A stretch of DNA of 64,000 bases, from positions 4,486,029-4,550,028 of the forward strand of contig NZ_CP007440.1 in NCBI RefSeq assembly GCF_001579845.1. The letters run 5' to 3'. Under the pieces are notes generated by a model, which made no database searches, was not told the DNA's origin, and worked only from the letters and a program-made list of their open reading frames with translations. Below are positions 9,113 through 18,323 of this stretch, one piece after another (positions within the stretch are counted from its first letter, which is position 1; each line of letters starts with the position of its first letter). This stretch comes from Rhodoplanes sp. Z2-YC6860. GTDB lineage: Bacteria > Pseudomonadota > Alphaproteobacteria > Rhizobiales > Xanthobacteraceae. The position numbers and the translations under genes were made by a program.

Positions 9113-9206
9113 CCGCGCAGCATGCGGGATCGGCTGATGGCGCCAAGCCGACGTCCATCGCGGACCGTCCGTTTCTTGCGATCAGACGATCCGCTGTTGG
9201 AAGGCG

Positions 9207-10088
9207 TTACTTGAGCGGCAAAAACAAATCCACTGCCGCCTCATGCTCCGGCACCTCCGGGAATAAGTTCAGCCGTTGGCAATAGATCGGGAAGTCGCGT
9301 GCTTCCTCGCCGCTGGCCGGAAGCCAGTCGCGATAGAGATAGAGCGCAGCGGGCTCCAGATTGTCGGTGTTGCCAACGACGCGCAGCACCGCGCAGCGCC
9401 CGCCGGGAATCTCGCCGGCCTTGATCTGCTCGCCGTTCGGCTCGATCGATTGATCGGTCCCGACACAAATGTCATGGCTGTAATCGGCGGGCGACGCAGG
9501 ACGCCGCTCGGAACGCCAGACACTGAAGGTCGGATTGGTCCTGGGGTGCAGGCCAGCGGCCTTCCGCCATGCGATAAACCGCTGGATGGTTGCGCCGAGC
9601 GTCGCAGGGTCGCCCCGATGTTCCATGATCGCCACCTGAGTGGATGGCACATCACGGATCGTCACGTCGTCGGCGGTAAAAGTCTTCTGCATGAGCTTGC
9701 TCCTCGCGTTGTCGAGAGGCCCGAAGGCCGCAAGCCACGGCTCCCAGTCGGGAGACTTCCGGAACGACGAAGGCGATTGTCCGAACCGTTGCCGAAAGGC
9801 GCGGGCGAAGGCGTCCGGTGCGTCGTAACCGGCATCCATCGCTATATCCGTGACGCTTTGGGCGTCTCTGTAGGCCAGCCGGAATGAAGCACGCTTCATG
9901 CGGGCGAGCTGGATGTAGCGATGCACGGACAGCCCGAAGGTCGCCGTGAACTGCCGGTGGAAATGATATTTCGAGTAGGCAGCGACGCTGCTCAGTGCGT
10001 CCAGGTCCAGATCGCCATCGAGATGCCGGTCTATGTGATCCAGCACCCGCTGCATCCGGGCATGGTAGTTTTGAAGCGCCGCCTTCAT
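9207..10088 (-). CDS. AraC-family regulator with GyrI-like ligand-binding domain
   Basis: A 293-residue regulator. Residues 1-105 form an AraC double helix-turn-helix, seen in the SSVAAYSKYHFHRQFTATFG first helix-turn-helix and the AYDAP/FARAFRQRFGQSPSSFRK second one. The C-terminal half (about residues 130-293) matches GyrI-like (SOUL/BmrR-type) small-molecule-binding domains, with DVTIRDVPSTQVAIMEHRG at its start and FPIYCQRLN near its end. The architecture is that of drug- or redox-responsive activators such as Rob/SoxS relatives fused to an effector domain. ATG 10088 gives a standard AraC N-terminus. The target genes are not evident; the autotransporter is convergent with it. Confidence 0.88.
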   Translation of the reverse strand: MKAALQNYHARMQRVLDHIDRHLDGDLDLDALSSVAAYSKYHFHRQFTATFGLSVHRYIQLARMKRASFRLAYRDAQSVTDIAMDAGYDAPDAFARAFRQRFGQSPSSFRKSPDWEPWLAAFGPLDNARSKLMQKTFTADDVTIRDVPSTQVAIMEHRGDPATLGATIQRFIAWRKAAGLHPRTNPTFSVWRSERRPASPADYSHDICVGTDQSIEPNGEQIKAGEIPGGRCAVLRVVGNTDNLEPAALYLYRDWLPASGEEARDFPIYCQRLNLFPEVPEHEAAVDLFLPLK

Positions 10089-10262
10089 CGTTCCGTCTTC
10101 CGTGGCAGCACCAGCTAAGCGCACGCAGACATGACGCGCTCGACCGATCTTGCGGTTTTGTCGCGGGACTGAGAACGTCGCCGGGGGCCGTTTGCGACAC
10201 GCCCAATCGTGGCTGTCGTCACCGCAGCCACAGGCTCATGAATCAGCCGGCTGTCGCAAATC

Positions 10263-11372
10263 TCAGTGCGCCAGCGGATTGGTGTAGCCGGCGGCGAGCT
10301 TGACGAGATCGGCCTGGCGGCTTGCGCCGGTCTTGGCGAACACGCGATGCAGGTGTGTCTTGACGGTGGTTTCGGCGAGACCCAGCGTCTGCGCGACCTC
10401 CCGCACGCCTCCGCCATCGACGATAGCGAGCAGCACGCGCAGCTCGGCCGGCGTCAGATCATAGGTGCAGCCGATGATCTCGCCGCCGGATTGGATATCG
10501 ACCTCAACCTTGCGGACCAGCAGCGCCGCGACAGCCTTGTGCGACGGGCCGGAATCGCTGCGAACCACGGATGCCAGCGGCAGCACATGGGCAATGTACT
10601 GGGTGCCGTCATGACCGCTCAGCGGCACGGCGCGGCCCTTGGCGATGGCCGCTTCTGTGTCGGCGGTGAATATCTCGCGCAGCGCTGCGTGGGCGCGCGT
10701 GTTGCGGGCCACGAGTTGTCCGTTGATCGAGCGTAAAAAGTCGTCGGCTTGCAGCATGGCTTGCGCCGATGCATTGACATGGACGATGCGGCAGTTGGCA
10801 TCGACCAGGAATATACCGGCGCTGAGGCTGTCCAGCACATCGGCGAATGCAGCAGCTTCCGACTGCTTGCGCTCGATCGACTTGTTGATCACGAGCGCCC
10901 GATGGGCGTGCGGCACGATCAGCGATATCCGCCGCAGCATGTCGGCATCGACCATGCGCCGCGACAGCACAGTCATCAGCACCGGGCAGTTCGGAGTCGA
11001 CTGGTCCAGCACCACGTTGGCCGCGTCGACGCAACCCTGCGGGCTCAGCCACTCCTGATAGAAACGGCCGCGGCGGTATTCGTCATAAGGCACGAGATCG
11101 GGAATGCTCACGACCTCGCCGAAGCGGGGCAGAGTGGTGAGCGGGTCGTGCTTGCAGTGGATGTCCGAGTAGAGCTGAATGTAGTGCGGATCGGCGCCGC
11201 AATAGTAGTGTGTCACGCCGAACTTGCTGATCGCGTGCTTGGAGAACAGGCCGCAGGCTTGGCCGCCGACGAATTCGTTGACGCTGGCCACGACGTCGTT
11301 CCAGCGCTCAGGCGCAAGTGCCGCGTCGTAGATGTGTTCGATCAGATCGGAATAAGGTTTGAGTCCGCGCAT
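10263..11372 (-). CDS. LuxR-family transcriptional regulator
   Basis: A 369-residue regulator with a C-terminal LuxR/NarL helix-turn-helix (about residues 300-362): LTPAELRVLLAIVDGGG, then VREVAQTLGLAETTVKTHL and VFAKTGASRQADLV. The central part (about 180-225) reads like a PAS sensor (VLDSLSAGIFLVDANCRIVHVN). The N-terminal 170 residues belong to a type common in rhizobial LuxR proteins with no known ligand. ATG 11372 is preferred over a TTG at 11378. It is divergent from the Tat-exported Bug gene at 11551, 178 bp away, which is the obvious candidate target. Confidence 0.88.
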   Translation of the reverse strand: MRGLKPYSDLIEHIYDAALAPERWNDVVASVNEFVGGQACGLFSKHAISKFGVTHYYCGADPHYIQLYSDIHCKHDPLTTLPRFGEVVSIPDLVPYDEYRRGRFYQEWLSPQGCVDAANVVLDQSTPNCPVLMTVLSRRMVDADMLRRISLIVPHAHRALVINKSIERKQSEAAAFADVLDSLSAGIFLVDANCRIVHVNASAQAMLQADDFLRSINGQLVARNTRAHAALREIFTADTEAAIAKGRAVPLSGHDGTQYIAHVLPLASVVRSDSGPSHKAVAALLVRKVEVDIQSGGEIIGCTYDLTPAELRVLLAIVDGGGVREVAQTLGLAETTVKTHLHRVFAKTGASRQADLVKLAAGYTNPLAH

Positions 11373-11550
11373 CGGCAAACCTGTCGAAAAATGAAAAGGT
11401 CATCACTGATGTGGCCGGGACCGTATCATAAGGCCTCTCGCCTTCGTCCTCCGAACGGATGACACTACCGGGGTAGCCTGGCCGGCCGGTATTGGTATGC
11501 TGTTTGCTTGCAAGCCGTTGTTTTGACTTCGTACTCCGCCGAGGCATCCA

Positions 11551-12537
11551 ATGGACCGTCGCGTATTCCTCCAGTTCGCAGCGGGTCTCCCGCTGGCTGC
11601 CGCCTGCAAGGGGCACGCGGCTTCGGCACAGCCAGCCTGGCCGACTCACAGCATGACCATCGTGGTGCCGTTCGCGCCCGGCGGTCAGGCCGACATCGCG
11701 GCACGGCCGGTGGCGCTGGGCCTGAGCAAGCTTCTCGGGCAGTCGGTCGTGGTCGACAACCGGCCCGGCGCGGGCGGCGCGCTCGGCGCGACGACGGTGC
11801 TCAAGGCCGAACCCGACGGCCACACCATGCTGATGGCGCTGTCCGCCGTCGTGGTTTTGCCCGAGGCCGAGCGGGTTTCCGGCCGCAAGCCGTCCTACGA
11901 GATGTCGCAGTTCACTCCCGTCGCGCGCGTGCTCGGCGATCCGAACCTGCTGATCGTGTCGGCCTCTTCGCCATACAAGACCGTGCAGGACCTGGTCGAC
12001 GACGCGAAGAAACGTCCCGGCGAGATCACCTATGGGAGCTCCGGCAACTTCGGCGCCTCGCATCTGTCGATGGAGATGTTCTGCAACTCAGCCGGCATCA
12101 AGCTGCTGCATGTGCCATACCGCGGCGGTGGCCCGGCACTGACGGCCGTGCTGGCCGGGCAGGTGGTGGCCAGCGCCCAGGGCGCAGCGCCGCTCAAAGG
12201 TTATTCCGACGAAGGCAAATTGCGCGTGCTCGCGACCTTTGGCGCCGAGCGGCATTCCGCATTTCCGGATGCACCGACCTTTGCCGAAGCAGGCTTTGAC
12301 GACGTGGTGCTCTACGTATGGGCCGGGCTGTTCGTGCCCAAGGCCGTGCCGGACGACGTGGTGATGCGGCTTCGGCAGGCCGTGGCTTCGACCATGAACG
12401 ATGCCCAGACCATCGAGATTTTCAACAAGGCGGGAAGCCCGCCGGCCTACATGGATGCGGTGGACTTCTCGGCTTACATCGAGAAAGACAGCCGGCGGCT
12501 CATCGCGGCCGTGCAGAAGATCGGCAAGCTCGACTGA
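11551..12537 (+). CDS. Bug/TctC-family binding protein with Tat-like signal
   Basis: A 328-residue Bug-family periplasmic protein. Unlike the other five copies in this window its N-terminus has a twin-arginine pattern (DRRVFLQFAAG), suggesting export by the Tat system after folding. The mature domain has SMTIVVPFAPGGQADIA, PDGHTML, LLHVPYRGGG and the C-terminal AYIEKDSRRL helix. The divergent LuxR gene is a likely regulator. A Cys at residue 19 in LAAACKG is lipobox-like but has Ala at the key -3 position, so I do not call it a lipoprotein. Ligand unknown. Confidence 0.88.
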   Translation: MDRRVFLQFAAGLPLAAACKGHAASAQPAWPTHSMTIVVPFAPGGQADIAARPVALGLSKLLGQSVVVDNRPGAGGALGATTVLKAEPDGHTMLMALSAVVVLPEAERVSGRKPSYEMSQFTPVARVLGDPNLLIVSASSPYKTVQDLVDDAKKRPGEITYGSSGNFGASHLSMEMFCNSAGIKLLHVPYRGGGPALTAVLAGQVVASAQGAAPLKGYSDEGKLRVLATFGAERHSAFPDAPTFAEAGFDDVVLYVWAGLFVPKAVPDDVVMRLRQAVASTMNDAQTIEIFNKAGSPPAYMDAVDFSAYIEKDSRRLIAAVQKIGKLD

Positions 12538-12558
12538 CGATGGCGGGCGAAGAAACCC

Positions 12559-12960
12559 TCACGTCGTCTTGTAGCTGGTGCGGTTGATGAACTCGAGCGG
12601 CGTGCCGTCGGGATCGCGGAAGTAGAAGCGCGGGCCATTGATCGTGCCGCCACGACGATCCTCGTCGAAGAATATTTCGACGCCCTTGCTCTTGAGGCTG
12701 TCCTTCGCGGCTTCGTAGGCGTCGGCATCGACGATGAAGGCATGATGCACGCCGTCGGAGCCTTCCGACGGTCCTTTCTGGATCGGCGGCGGCCGCTTGA
12801 TCAGCAGCAGGCACACGCCGCCAGCGTCGAGGAAGGTGATCTTCTTGTCCGGCAGTTGCGAGAGAAACTTGCAGCCGACGGCATCGGTGTAAAATTTGGT
12901 GCTCTTGTCAACGTCCGACACCGGAATGCTGAAGTGGGCCACGCCCTTGATGTCGATCAT
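12559..12960 (-). CDS. VOC-superfamily (glyoxalase/dioxygenase-fold) protein
   Basis: A 133-residue single-domain VOC protein with two beta-alpha-beta-beta-beta halves. The family's metal-ligand positions are occupied: His in GVAHFSIPV, His in VHHAFIVD and Glu in GTPLEFINR. The substrate cannot be read from the sequence; relatives include glyoxalase I, extradiol dioxygenases and resistance proteins. ATG 12960 follows GGGAAAGGGAAG, a good ribosome-binding site. It converges with the Bug gene at 11551, leaving 21 bp between stop codons. Confidence 0.85.
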   Translation of the reverse strand: MIDIKGVAHFSIPVSDVDKSTKFYTDAVGCKFLSQLPDKKITFLDAGGVCLLLIKRPPPIQKGPSEGSDGVHHAFIVDADAYEAAKDSLKSKGVEIFFDEDRRGGTINGPRFYFRDPDGTPLEFINRTSYKTT

Positions 12961-13183
12961 TAGCTTCCCTTTCCCATGCTAGCGGCCCGGGCAGCGTAGC
13001 AAGTTTGGATGGGCGGGAAACCCAGGCACTGCTCGAAAGCGCGTGCCGATCGGATCCGCCCAGATCGAGTGGCGGCAACGTCGCCTCATGCTTCACGGGG
13101 TGCGTCTCGACGAGGCGTTGCGCGGGAACTGACAGCGCGCAACCGAGGTTGAGTCGGCTTGGACCACGAAGCCCTGAGCCCTC

Positions 13184-14848
13184 ATGATCAACGACCTCTG
13201 GTACAAAAACGCCGTTGTCTATTGCCTCTCGGTTGGCACTTACATGGATGCCAACGGCGACGGCATCGGCGACTTCCAGGGCTTGATGCGCCGTCTCGAT
13301 TATCTGCACGGCCTCGGCATCACCGCGATCTGGCTGATGCCGTTCCAGTGCTCGCCGGGGCGTGACGACGGTTACGACATCTCGGACTACTACGGGGTCA
13401 ATCCCGCCTACGGCACGCTCGGCGATTTCGTCGAGTTCACACACGCCGCCAAGCAGCGCGGCATTCGTGTGCTGATCGACCTCGTGGTCAACCACACATC
13501 TGACGAACACGCTTGGTTTCAAGAGGCGCGGCGCGATCCGAAATCCAAATACCGCGACTGGTACGTCTGGTCGGATAAGAAGCCGCCGAACTCCGACAAA
13601 GGCATGGTGTTTCCCGGCGTGCAGAAATCGACCTGGACGCGCGATCCCGTGGCCAAGCAGTGGTACTTCCACCGCTTCTACAAATTCCAGCCCGATCTCA
13701 ACACGTCCAATCCCGCCGTGCAGGCGGAGATTTTGAAGATCATGGGCTTCTGGATTCAGCTCGGCGTATCCGGCTTCCGGATGGATGCGGTGCCGTTCGT
13801 GATCAGCACCAAAGGGCCGGATGTCACGCGTCCGCGCGAGCAATACGACATGCTGCGCCAGTTCCGCGAATTCCTGCAATGGCGCGTTGGCGACTCCATC
13901 ATCCTCGCCGAAGCCAATGTGCTCCCGAACACCGACATGCAGTATTTCGGCGATGACGGCGACCGCATGCACATGATGTTCAATTTCCAGGTCAACCAGA
14001 ACCTGTTTTACGCGCTCGCTTCGGCGGATACGCGGCCACTGGCCAAGGCCATGCAACGCACCGAAAGCCGCCCGGCAAGCGGGCAGTGGGGGATATTCCT
14101 GCGCAATCACGACGAGCTCGATCTCGGACGACTGACCGAAGCGCAGCGCCAACAGGTGTTCGACGCCTTCGGACCGAACAAAGAGGATCAGCTCTACGAT
14201 CGCGGCATTCGCCGGCGCCTTGCGCCGATGCTCGGCGGTGACCGGCGCCGCATCGAGCTGGCGTACAGCCTGATGTTTACGTTGCCGGGCACGCCCGTGC
14301 TGCGCTACGGGGATGAACTCGGCATGGGAGACGATCTTTCATTGCGCGAGCGGGTGTGCTGCCGCACGCCGATGCAGTGGTCGACCGAGCCCCATGGCGG
14401 CTTCACCAAAAGCAACAAACCTGTTGTCCCGGTGATCACGGACGGGCCTTACGGCTTCCCGCACGTCAATGCCGCCGAACAGCGACGCGATTCCAATTCC
14501 ATGCTGAACTGGATCGAGCGCATCGTCCGAATGCGCAAAGAAGTGCCGGAGGTCGGCTGGGGTCAATTCGACGTTTTGAAAACCGGTGACGACGCCGTGC
14601 TTGGTCTGCGCTACGATTGGAAGAACAATTCGGTGTTGTTCCTGCATAATTTTGCCGGCGAACCGCGCGAGGTCGCGTTTTCGACAGGCCTGAAAGGCGG
14701 CTTGAACGACAATCTGATCAATCTGCTCACCGCCGATCACAGCCGGGCATCGGAGAGCGGCAAGCACAGCGTTTGCCTGGAGCCTTACGGCTATCGTTGG
14801 TATCGGGTGGGCGGTCTCGACTACTTGCTGAAGCGAAGCGAGTTTTAA
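13184..14848 (+). CDS. GH13 alpha-amylase-family enzyme, trehalose-synthase-like
   Basis: A 554-residue glycoside hydrolase family 13 enzyme. The four conserved regions are present: DLVVNHTSDEH, GFRMDAV with nucleophile Asp201, IILAEAN with acid/base Glu243 and RNHDE with Asp310. The opening LWYKNAVVYCLSVGTYMDANGDGIGDF and the overall pattern match the trehalose synthase (maltose-trehalose transglucosylase) branch, but no fused maltokinase domain follows, so hydrolase activity is equally possible. It has no signal peptide and should be cytoplasmic. Its stop codon overlaps that of the opposite-strand GH13 gene. Confidence 0.88.
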   Translation: MINDLWYKNAVVYCLSVGTYMDANGDGIGDFQGLMRRLDYLHGLGITAIWLMPFQCSPGRDDGYDISDYYGVNPAYGTLGDFVEFTHAAKQRGIRVLIDLVVNHTSDEHAWFQEARRDPKSKYRDWYVWSDKKPPNSDKGMVFPGVQKSTWTRDPVAKQWYFHRFYKFQPDLNTSNPAVQAEILKIMGFWIQLGVSGFRMDAVPFVISTKGPDVTRPREQYDMLRQFREFLQWRVGDSIILAEANVLPNTDMQYFGDDGDRMHMMFNFQVNQNLFYALASADTRPLAKAMQRTESRPASGQWGIFLRNHDELDLGRLTEAQRQQVFDAFGPNKEDQLYDRGIRRRLAPMLGGDRRRIELAYSLMFTLPGTPVLRYGDELGMGDDLSLRERVCCRTPMQWSTEPHGGFTKSNKPVVPVITDGPYGFPHVNAAEQRRDSNSMLNWIERIVRMRKEVPEVGWGQFDVLKTGDDAVLGLRYDWKNNSVLFLHNFAGEPREVAFSTGLKGGLNDNLINLLTADHSRASESGKHSVCLEPYGYRWYRVGGLDYLLKRSEF

Positions 14849-16449
14849 GACCCACCTGAGTTCGCCAAGACGACCAGCCCCTCATTGCCGCGAAGCTCTC
14901 CGGAGTCCCCGTCGTCCTGATCCGGATCAGTGGACAGCAAAATTCGGCCATTCGGGATAGCGGACCCCGGAAGCGGGCGCGTATCCGGGCCGAAGTTCAA
15001 AATCACAACGATGCGTTGTTCGCTGGTGGTTCGTTCGTACATCAACACGTTGTGGTCTGCGCTCATGACACGGGCGTCGCCACGATAAAGCGCTGGATGA
15101 GCCCGGCGAATCTCGATCAGCCGGCGATAGAGCGACAGGATCGACCGAGGGTCGTGTCGCAGGAGCGCGATGTTGCGGTCCTCGTAGTGAGGCTCGACCG
15201 GCAGCCAGGGCGTAGCGCCCGAAAATCCAGCGTTGACGGATGCATCCCATTGCATGGGCGTGCGGGAAGGGTCGCGACCCACGCCGAGTCCCGGCTCGTT
15301 CCGTTCCCAAGGGTCCTGGACGAAATTGGGCGCCACTTCGACGCGAGGCATTCCGATCTCGTCGCCGTAATACATCGTCGGCGTGCCGCGCGCGGTCAGC
15401 AAAAGCATCGCGGCGATCCGCGCCTGCGCAGCCCCGACCCTGGCAGCGATGCGCGGTTGGTCGTGATTTCCAAGCACCCAGTTTGGCCAGCCTCCGGCCG
15501 GCAAGGCTTTCTCGTAATCGGCGATCAACTTCGCAATCGCTTGCGCATTCCATGCCGCGTGGATCAGCGCAAAATTGAATGGCAGCTGGGCTCCAGAGAG
15601 GTCCTTGCCATAATACGCCATCAATCGTTCGAACGGCAGATAGATTTCGCCGATCAGGACGCGATCCGGATAGCGGTCGAGCACCGCACGCATCTGCGCG
15701 ATCAGTTCGTGGATTTCGGGACGGTCGGCGTTGTAGACGGACAGCGTACGGTTGATGTCCGGCTGCGTCGGCGCGTAGGCCGGGTTGGACGGATTGTCGC
15801 GAAATTGTTCGTCCTTGATCAGCAGCCAGACCACATCGACGCGAAAGCCGTCGACACCGCGTTCCAGCCAGAAGCGCAAGGCGTCGAACATCGCCTCGCG
15901 CACCGCCGGATTGCGCCAGTTCAAATCCGGTTGTTCGCGCAGAAAGCTGTGCAGGTAATACTGCCCGGTCGTCGGATCGAGCGTCCACGCCGGTCCGCCG
16001 AATTGCGAAACCCAATTGTTCGGTGGCGCTCCGCCGGGGCCGGGATCACGCCAGATGTACCAGTCGCGCCTTGCATTGGCGCGAGACGAACGGCTTTCCA
16101 GAAACCAGGAGTGCCGATCCGAGGTGTGGTTGGGGACGAAATCGAGAATGACCTTCAGGCCGCGGCCGTGCGCTTCGCTCACCAGCCGGTCGAAGTCGTC
16201 AAGCGTGCCGAACAACGGATCGACGCCGCAATAGTCCGAAATGTCATAGCCGAAGTCGGCCATCGGCGATGGATAGATCGGCGAAATCCAGACCGCGTCG
16301 ACGCCGAGCCAGACGAGATAGTCCAACCGCCGAACGATACCGTTTAGATCGCCAACGCCGTCGCCATTCGAGTCCTGAAAGGAGCGGGGATAGATCTGAT
16401 AAATGATGCCGTTCTTCCACCACACAGCCTGGTCCAATTCGCGCTCCAT
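14845..16449 (-). CDS. GH13 alpha-glucosidase (oligo-1,6-glucosidase-like)
   Basis: A 534-residue cytoplasmic GH13 enzyme of the oligo-1,6-glucosidase/alpha-glucosidase branch. It begins WWKNGIIYQIYPRSF and has DFVPNHTSDRH, GFRVDVV (nucleophile Asp205), IGEIYLP (acid/base Glu268) and LGNHDQPR (Asp330). The likely reaction is release of glucose from the non-reducing end of short alpha-glucans or sucrose-like sugars. It converges with the other GH13 gene; the two stop codons share the bases TTAA at 14845-14848. The pair may serve trehalose, maltose or glycogen turnover, an inference from proximity only. Confidence 0.9.
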   Translation of the reverse strand: MERELDQAVWWKNGIIYQIYPRSFQDSNGDGVGDLNGIVRRLDYLVWLGVDAVWISPIYPSPMADFGYDISDYCGVDPLFGTLDDFDRLVSEAHGRGLKVILDFVPNHTSDRHSWFLESRSSRANARRDWYIWRDPGPGGAPPNNWVSQFGGPAWTLDPTTGQYYLHSFLREQPDLNWRNPAVREAMFDALRFWLERGVDGFRVDVVWLLIKDEQFRDNPSNPAYAPTQPDINRTLSVYNADRPEIHELIAQMRAVLDRYPDRVLIGEIYLPFERLMAYYGKDLSGAQLPFNFALIHAAWNAQAIAKLIADYEKALPAGGWPNWVLGNHDQPRIAARVGAAQARIAAMLLLTARGTPTMYYGDEIGMPRVEVAPNFVQDPWERNEPGLGVGRDPSRTPMQWDASVNAGFSGATPWLPVEPHYEDRNIALLRHDPRSILSLYRRLIEIRRAHPALYRGDARVMSADHNVLMYERTTSEQRIVVILNFGPDTRPLPGSAIPNGRILLSTDPDQDDGDSGELRGNEGLVVLANSGGS

Positions 16450-16604
16450 GTTCGGTCGCGGCTGGTCAACCCAACTGGACGAAAGTGGTTTCGGGACTGG
16501 AGAGGACTTCCGTTCATTGCGAACCGGGTCATCCCATTTGTGTGATTTGACTTGGAAGCCTCAGGCGTTGCCTCTGCGTTCCGTCAATCAAGGAGCCTCT
16601 CCAA

Positions 16605-17130
16605 ATGTCCTTTTCCATGTCTCAAACTTCACTCCCAACCTTCGAAATCGGCTTGAACGCACTGTCTGGTGTTCTCGACAAAGCCGCTGTCTTTGCGGCC
16701 GGCAGAAAGATCGACGACGCGGCGCTTCTGCAGTTGCGTCTTTCACCAGATATGTTCGCGCTCGCCCGCCAGGTTCAAATTGCCGCCGACCTCGCCAAGA
16801 ACGGTTCATCGCGGCTCGCAGGCGTCGAGGCTCCGCGTTACGAAGACAACGAAACCACAATCGCGCAACTCAAGGAGCGTCTTGCGAAAACCGTTGCCTA
16901 TCTGAAAACACTGGACCCGAAGGCGATTGATGCTTCATCGGATCGCGAGACCACGCTCCCACTGGGGCCCACCAACAAAGGCCACATGAAGGGCGCGGAT
17001 TTATCTCAATCACTTCGTGCTGCCGAACTTCTATTTTCATCTGAGCGCAGCCTACGCCATCCTGCGCCATTACGGCGTCGAGATCGGTAAGCGCGACTTT
17101 CTGGGCGCAATCCCGATGAGGATGACGTAA
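16605..17130 (+). pseudogene. DUF1993 gene interrupted by a +1 frameshift
   Basis: The frame from 16605 encodes a DUF1993-type protein (start MSFSMSQTSLPTFE, later GPTNKGHMKGAD) but departs from the family after GAD at about residue 130 and stops at 17090. Removing one T from the run at 17000-17002 restores a normal tail: ADYLNHFVLPNFYFHLSAAY, then YAILRHYGVEIGKRDF, ending at 17130 with about 174 residues, the family's usual length. The break is either a recent mutation or a sequencing error. A good AAGGAG ribosome site precedes the start. DUF1993 proteins resemble DinB-fold helical bundles; function unknown. Confidence 0.85.
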
Positions 17131-17171
17131 CGCCCAGAAGTCGGTCGCGGGAGTTGTTCGGCGGCGATGCC

Positions 17172-17627
17172 TCACGCCCCCGGAGGCGGCGGCAGGAACA
17201 TCACCTCGTACTTGGCGGAGAGCGCCACCACGTCCGGCGGGTTCTGATCCTTCATCGAGTGGATCGCCCAGAACAGGTCATAGAGCCTGCGCGTCGGCGA
17301 CACCCAGAAGAAGCATTTCACGGTCTGATCCGTTTTATTGAAAATGCCGTGAGCCTGGTTCATCGGCAGCCGGATCAGGTCGCCTGTCGTCGCCGTGAAC
17401 TCCTTGCCCTCTAGGATGAGGTCGAACTTTCCATCCAGCATGTAGATGAACTCGTCCTGGGTCGGATGGATGTGCGGCGGCACGAAGGTTCCGGGCGGGA
17501 AGGTGGCATGCCAGGAGAAGCTCTGCTCGTTCAGCGATTTGGGCACGTAGGTCTGGCCCAGGATGTTCCAGGAGATGCCGTCGAGGCCGGTATTGGCCTT
17601 GGTGATCCCCGCTGTGAGTTCCTGCAT
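17172..17627 (-). CDS. Cupin-domain protein
   Basis: A 151-residue single-domain cupin. The first metal-binding motif reads PPHIHPTQDEFIYMLDG (His, His, Glu) and the second LPMNQAHGIFN (His), so a metal site is likely. Such proteins range from dioxygenases and isomerases to simple sugar or ligand binders, and I cannot choose. The frame is open upstream to 17906, but that extension has no cupin features; ATG 17627 follows a GGGAG stretch. Its start faces away from nuoA, leaving 330 bp (17628-17957) that probably carry the complex I promoter. I see no convincing -35/-10 pair there. Confidence 0.82.
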   Translation of the reverse strand: MQELTAGITKANTGLDGISWNILGQTYVPKSLNEQSFSWHATFPPGTFVPPHIHPTQDEFIYMLDGKFDLILEGKEFTATTGDLIRLPMNQAHGIFNKTDQTVKCFFWVSPTRRLYDLFWAIHSMKDQNPPDVVALSAKYEVMFLPPPPGA

Positions 17628-17957
17628 CGCGCCCGCGCTCCCTTGCTTCTTCTGGCGGAGCGCATTCAACCATGTCTGAAGCGGCTCCGAAACGATTCCG
17701 AACGGCACCTGCGATCCCCTTTGGCGGCAGCGTAAACAGGGTTCCAGGGGAAGGGCAACGCAAGGCGGGACAAGGTTTTTCGCGCCTTGCCACCCTTTGT
17801 GCGCTGCGCTAAGCCTCAGCCGGCCTGTCTTTGGAACGAATCCAGTCGGATCGGGGGGATTTGGACGACTTTCGGCGCCGGAAGCGGTGACGAAGGTGTC
17901 ATCCAATCATCCGCAAACTGGTCCAGAACGGGCACGCGGGGGCGGACGAGGCAAGTG

Positions 17958-18323
17958 ATGAATGCGCTGCTACAGGATTATCTTCCCCTGGTGATCTTCA
18001 TCGGCGTCGCGATGGCGCTCGGTCTGGCGTTGCTGATCGCGCCGTTCCTCATCGCCTACAAGCAGCCCGATCCCGAGAAGCTGTCCGCGTACGAATGCGG
18101 CTTCAATGCGTTCGACGACGCGCGCATGAAATTCGACGTGCGGTTCTACCTCGTCGCCATCCTGTTCATTATCTTCGACCTTGAGGTCGCATTTCTGTTC
18201 CCCTGGGCCGTCGTGTACGGCCAGCTTGGCGTCTACGGCTTCTGGTCGATGATGATCTTCCTTGGGGTGCTGACCATCGGCTTCGCATATGAATGGCAGA
18301 AGGGAGCGCTCGAATGGGATTGA
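17958..18323 (+). CDS. nuoA: NADH-quinone oxidoreductase subunit A
   Basis: A 121-residue membrane subunit of complex I with three transmembrane helices. The conserved [21 protein letters not shown] loop, which carries the quinone-site cysteine (YECG), is intact, as is the [14 protein letters not shown] helix. First gene of the nuo operon; its last 10 bases overlap nuoB. The in-frame extension upstream to 17787 is not family-like, so the start is [10 protein letters not shown]. Together with H, J and K it forms the channel that links quinone reduction to proton pumping. Confidence 0.97.
   Translation: MNALLQDYLPLVIFIGVAMALGLALLIAPFLIAYKQPDPEKLSAYECGFNAFDDARMKFDVRFYLVAILFIIFDLEVAFLFPWAVVYGQLGVYGFWSMMIFLGVLTIGFAYEWQKGALEWD

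Noticed and set aside
10089-10262. Possible small gene between the AraC and LuxR genes
   Set aside because: Frames here lack ribosome sites and have shadow-like composition; I see nothing to support a gene.
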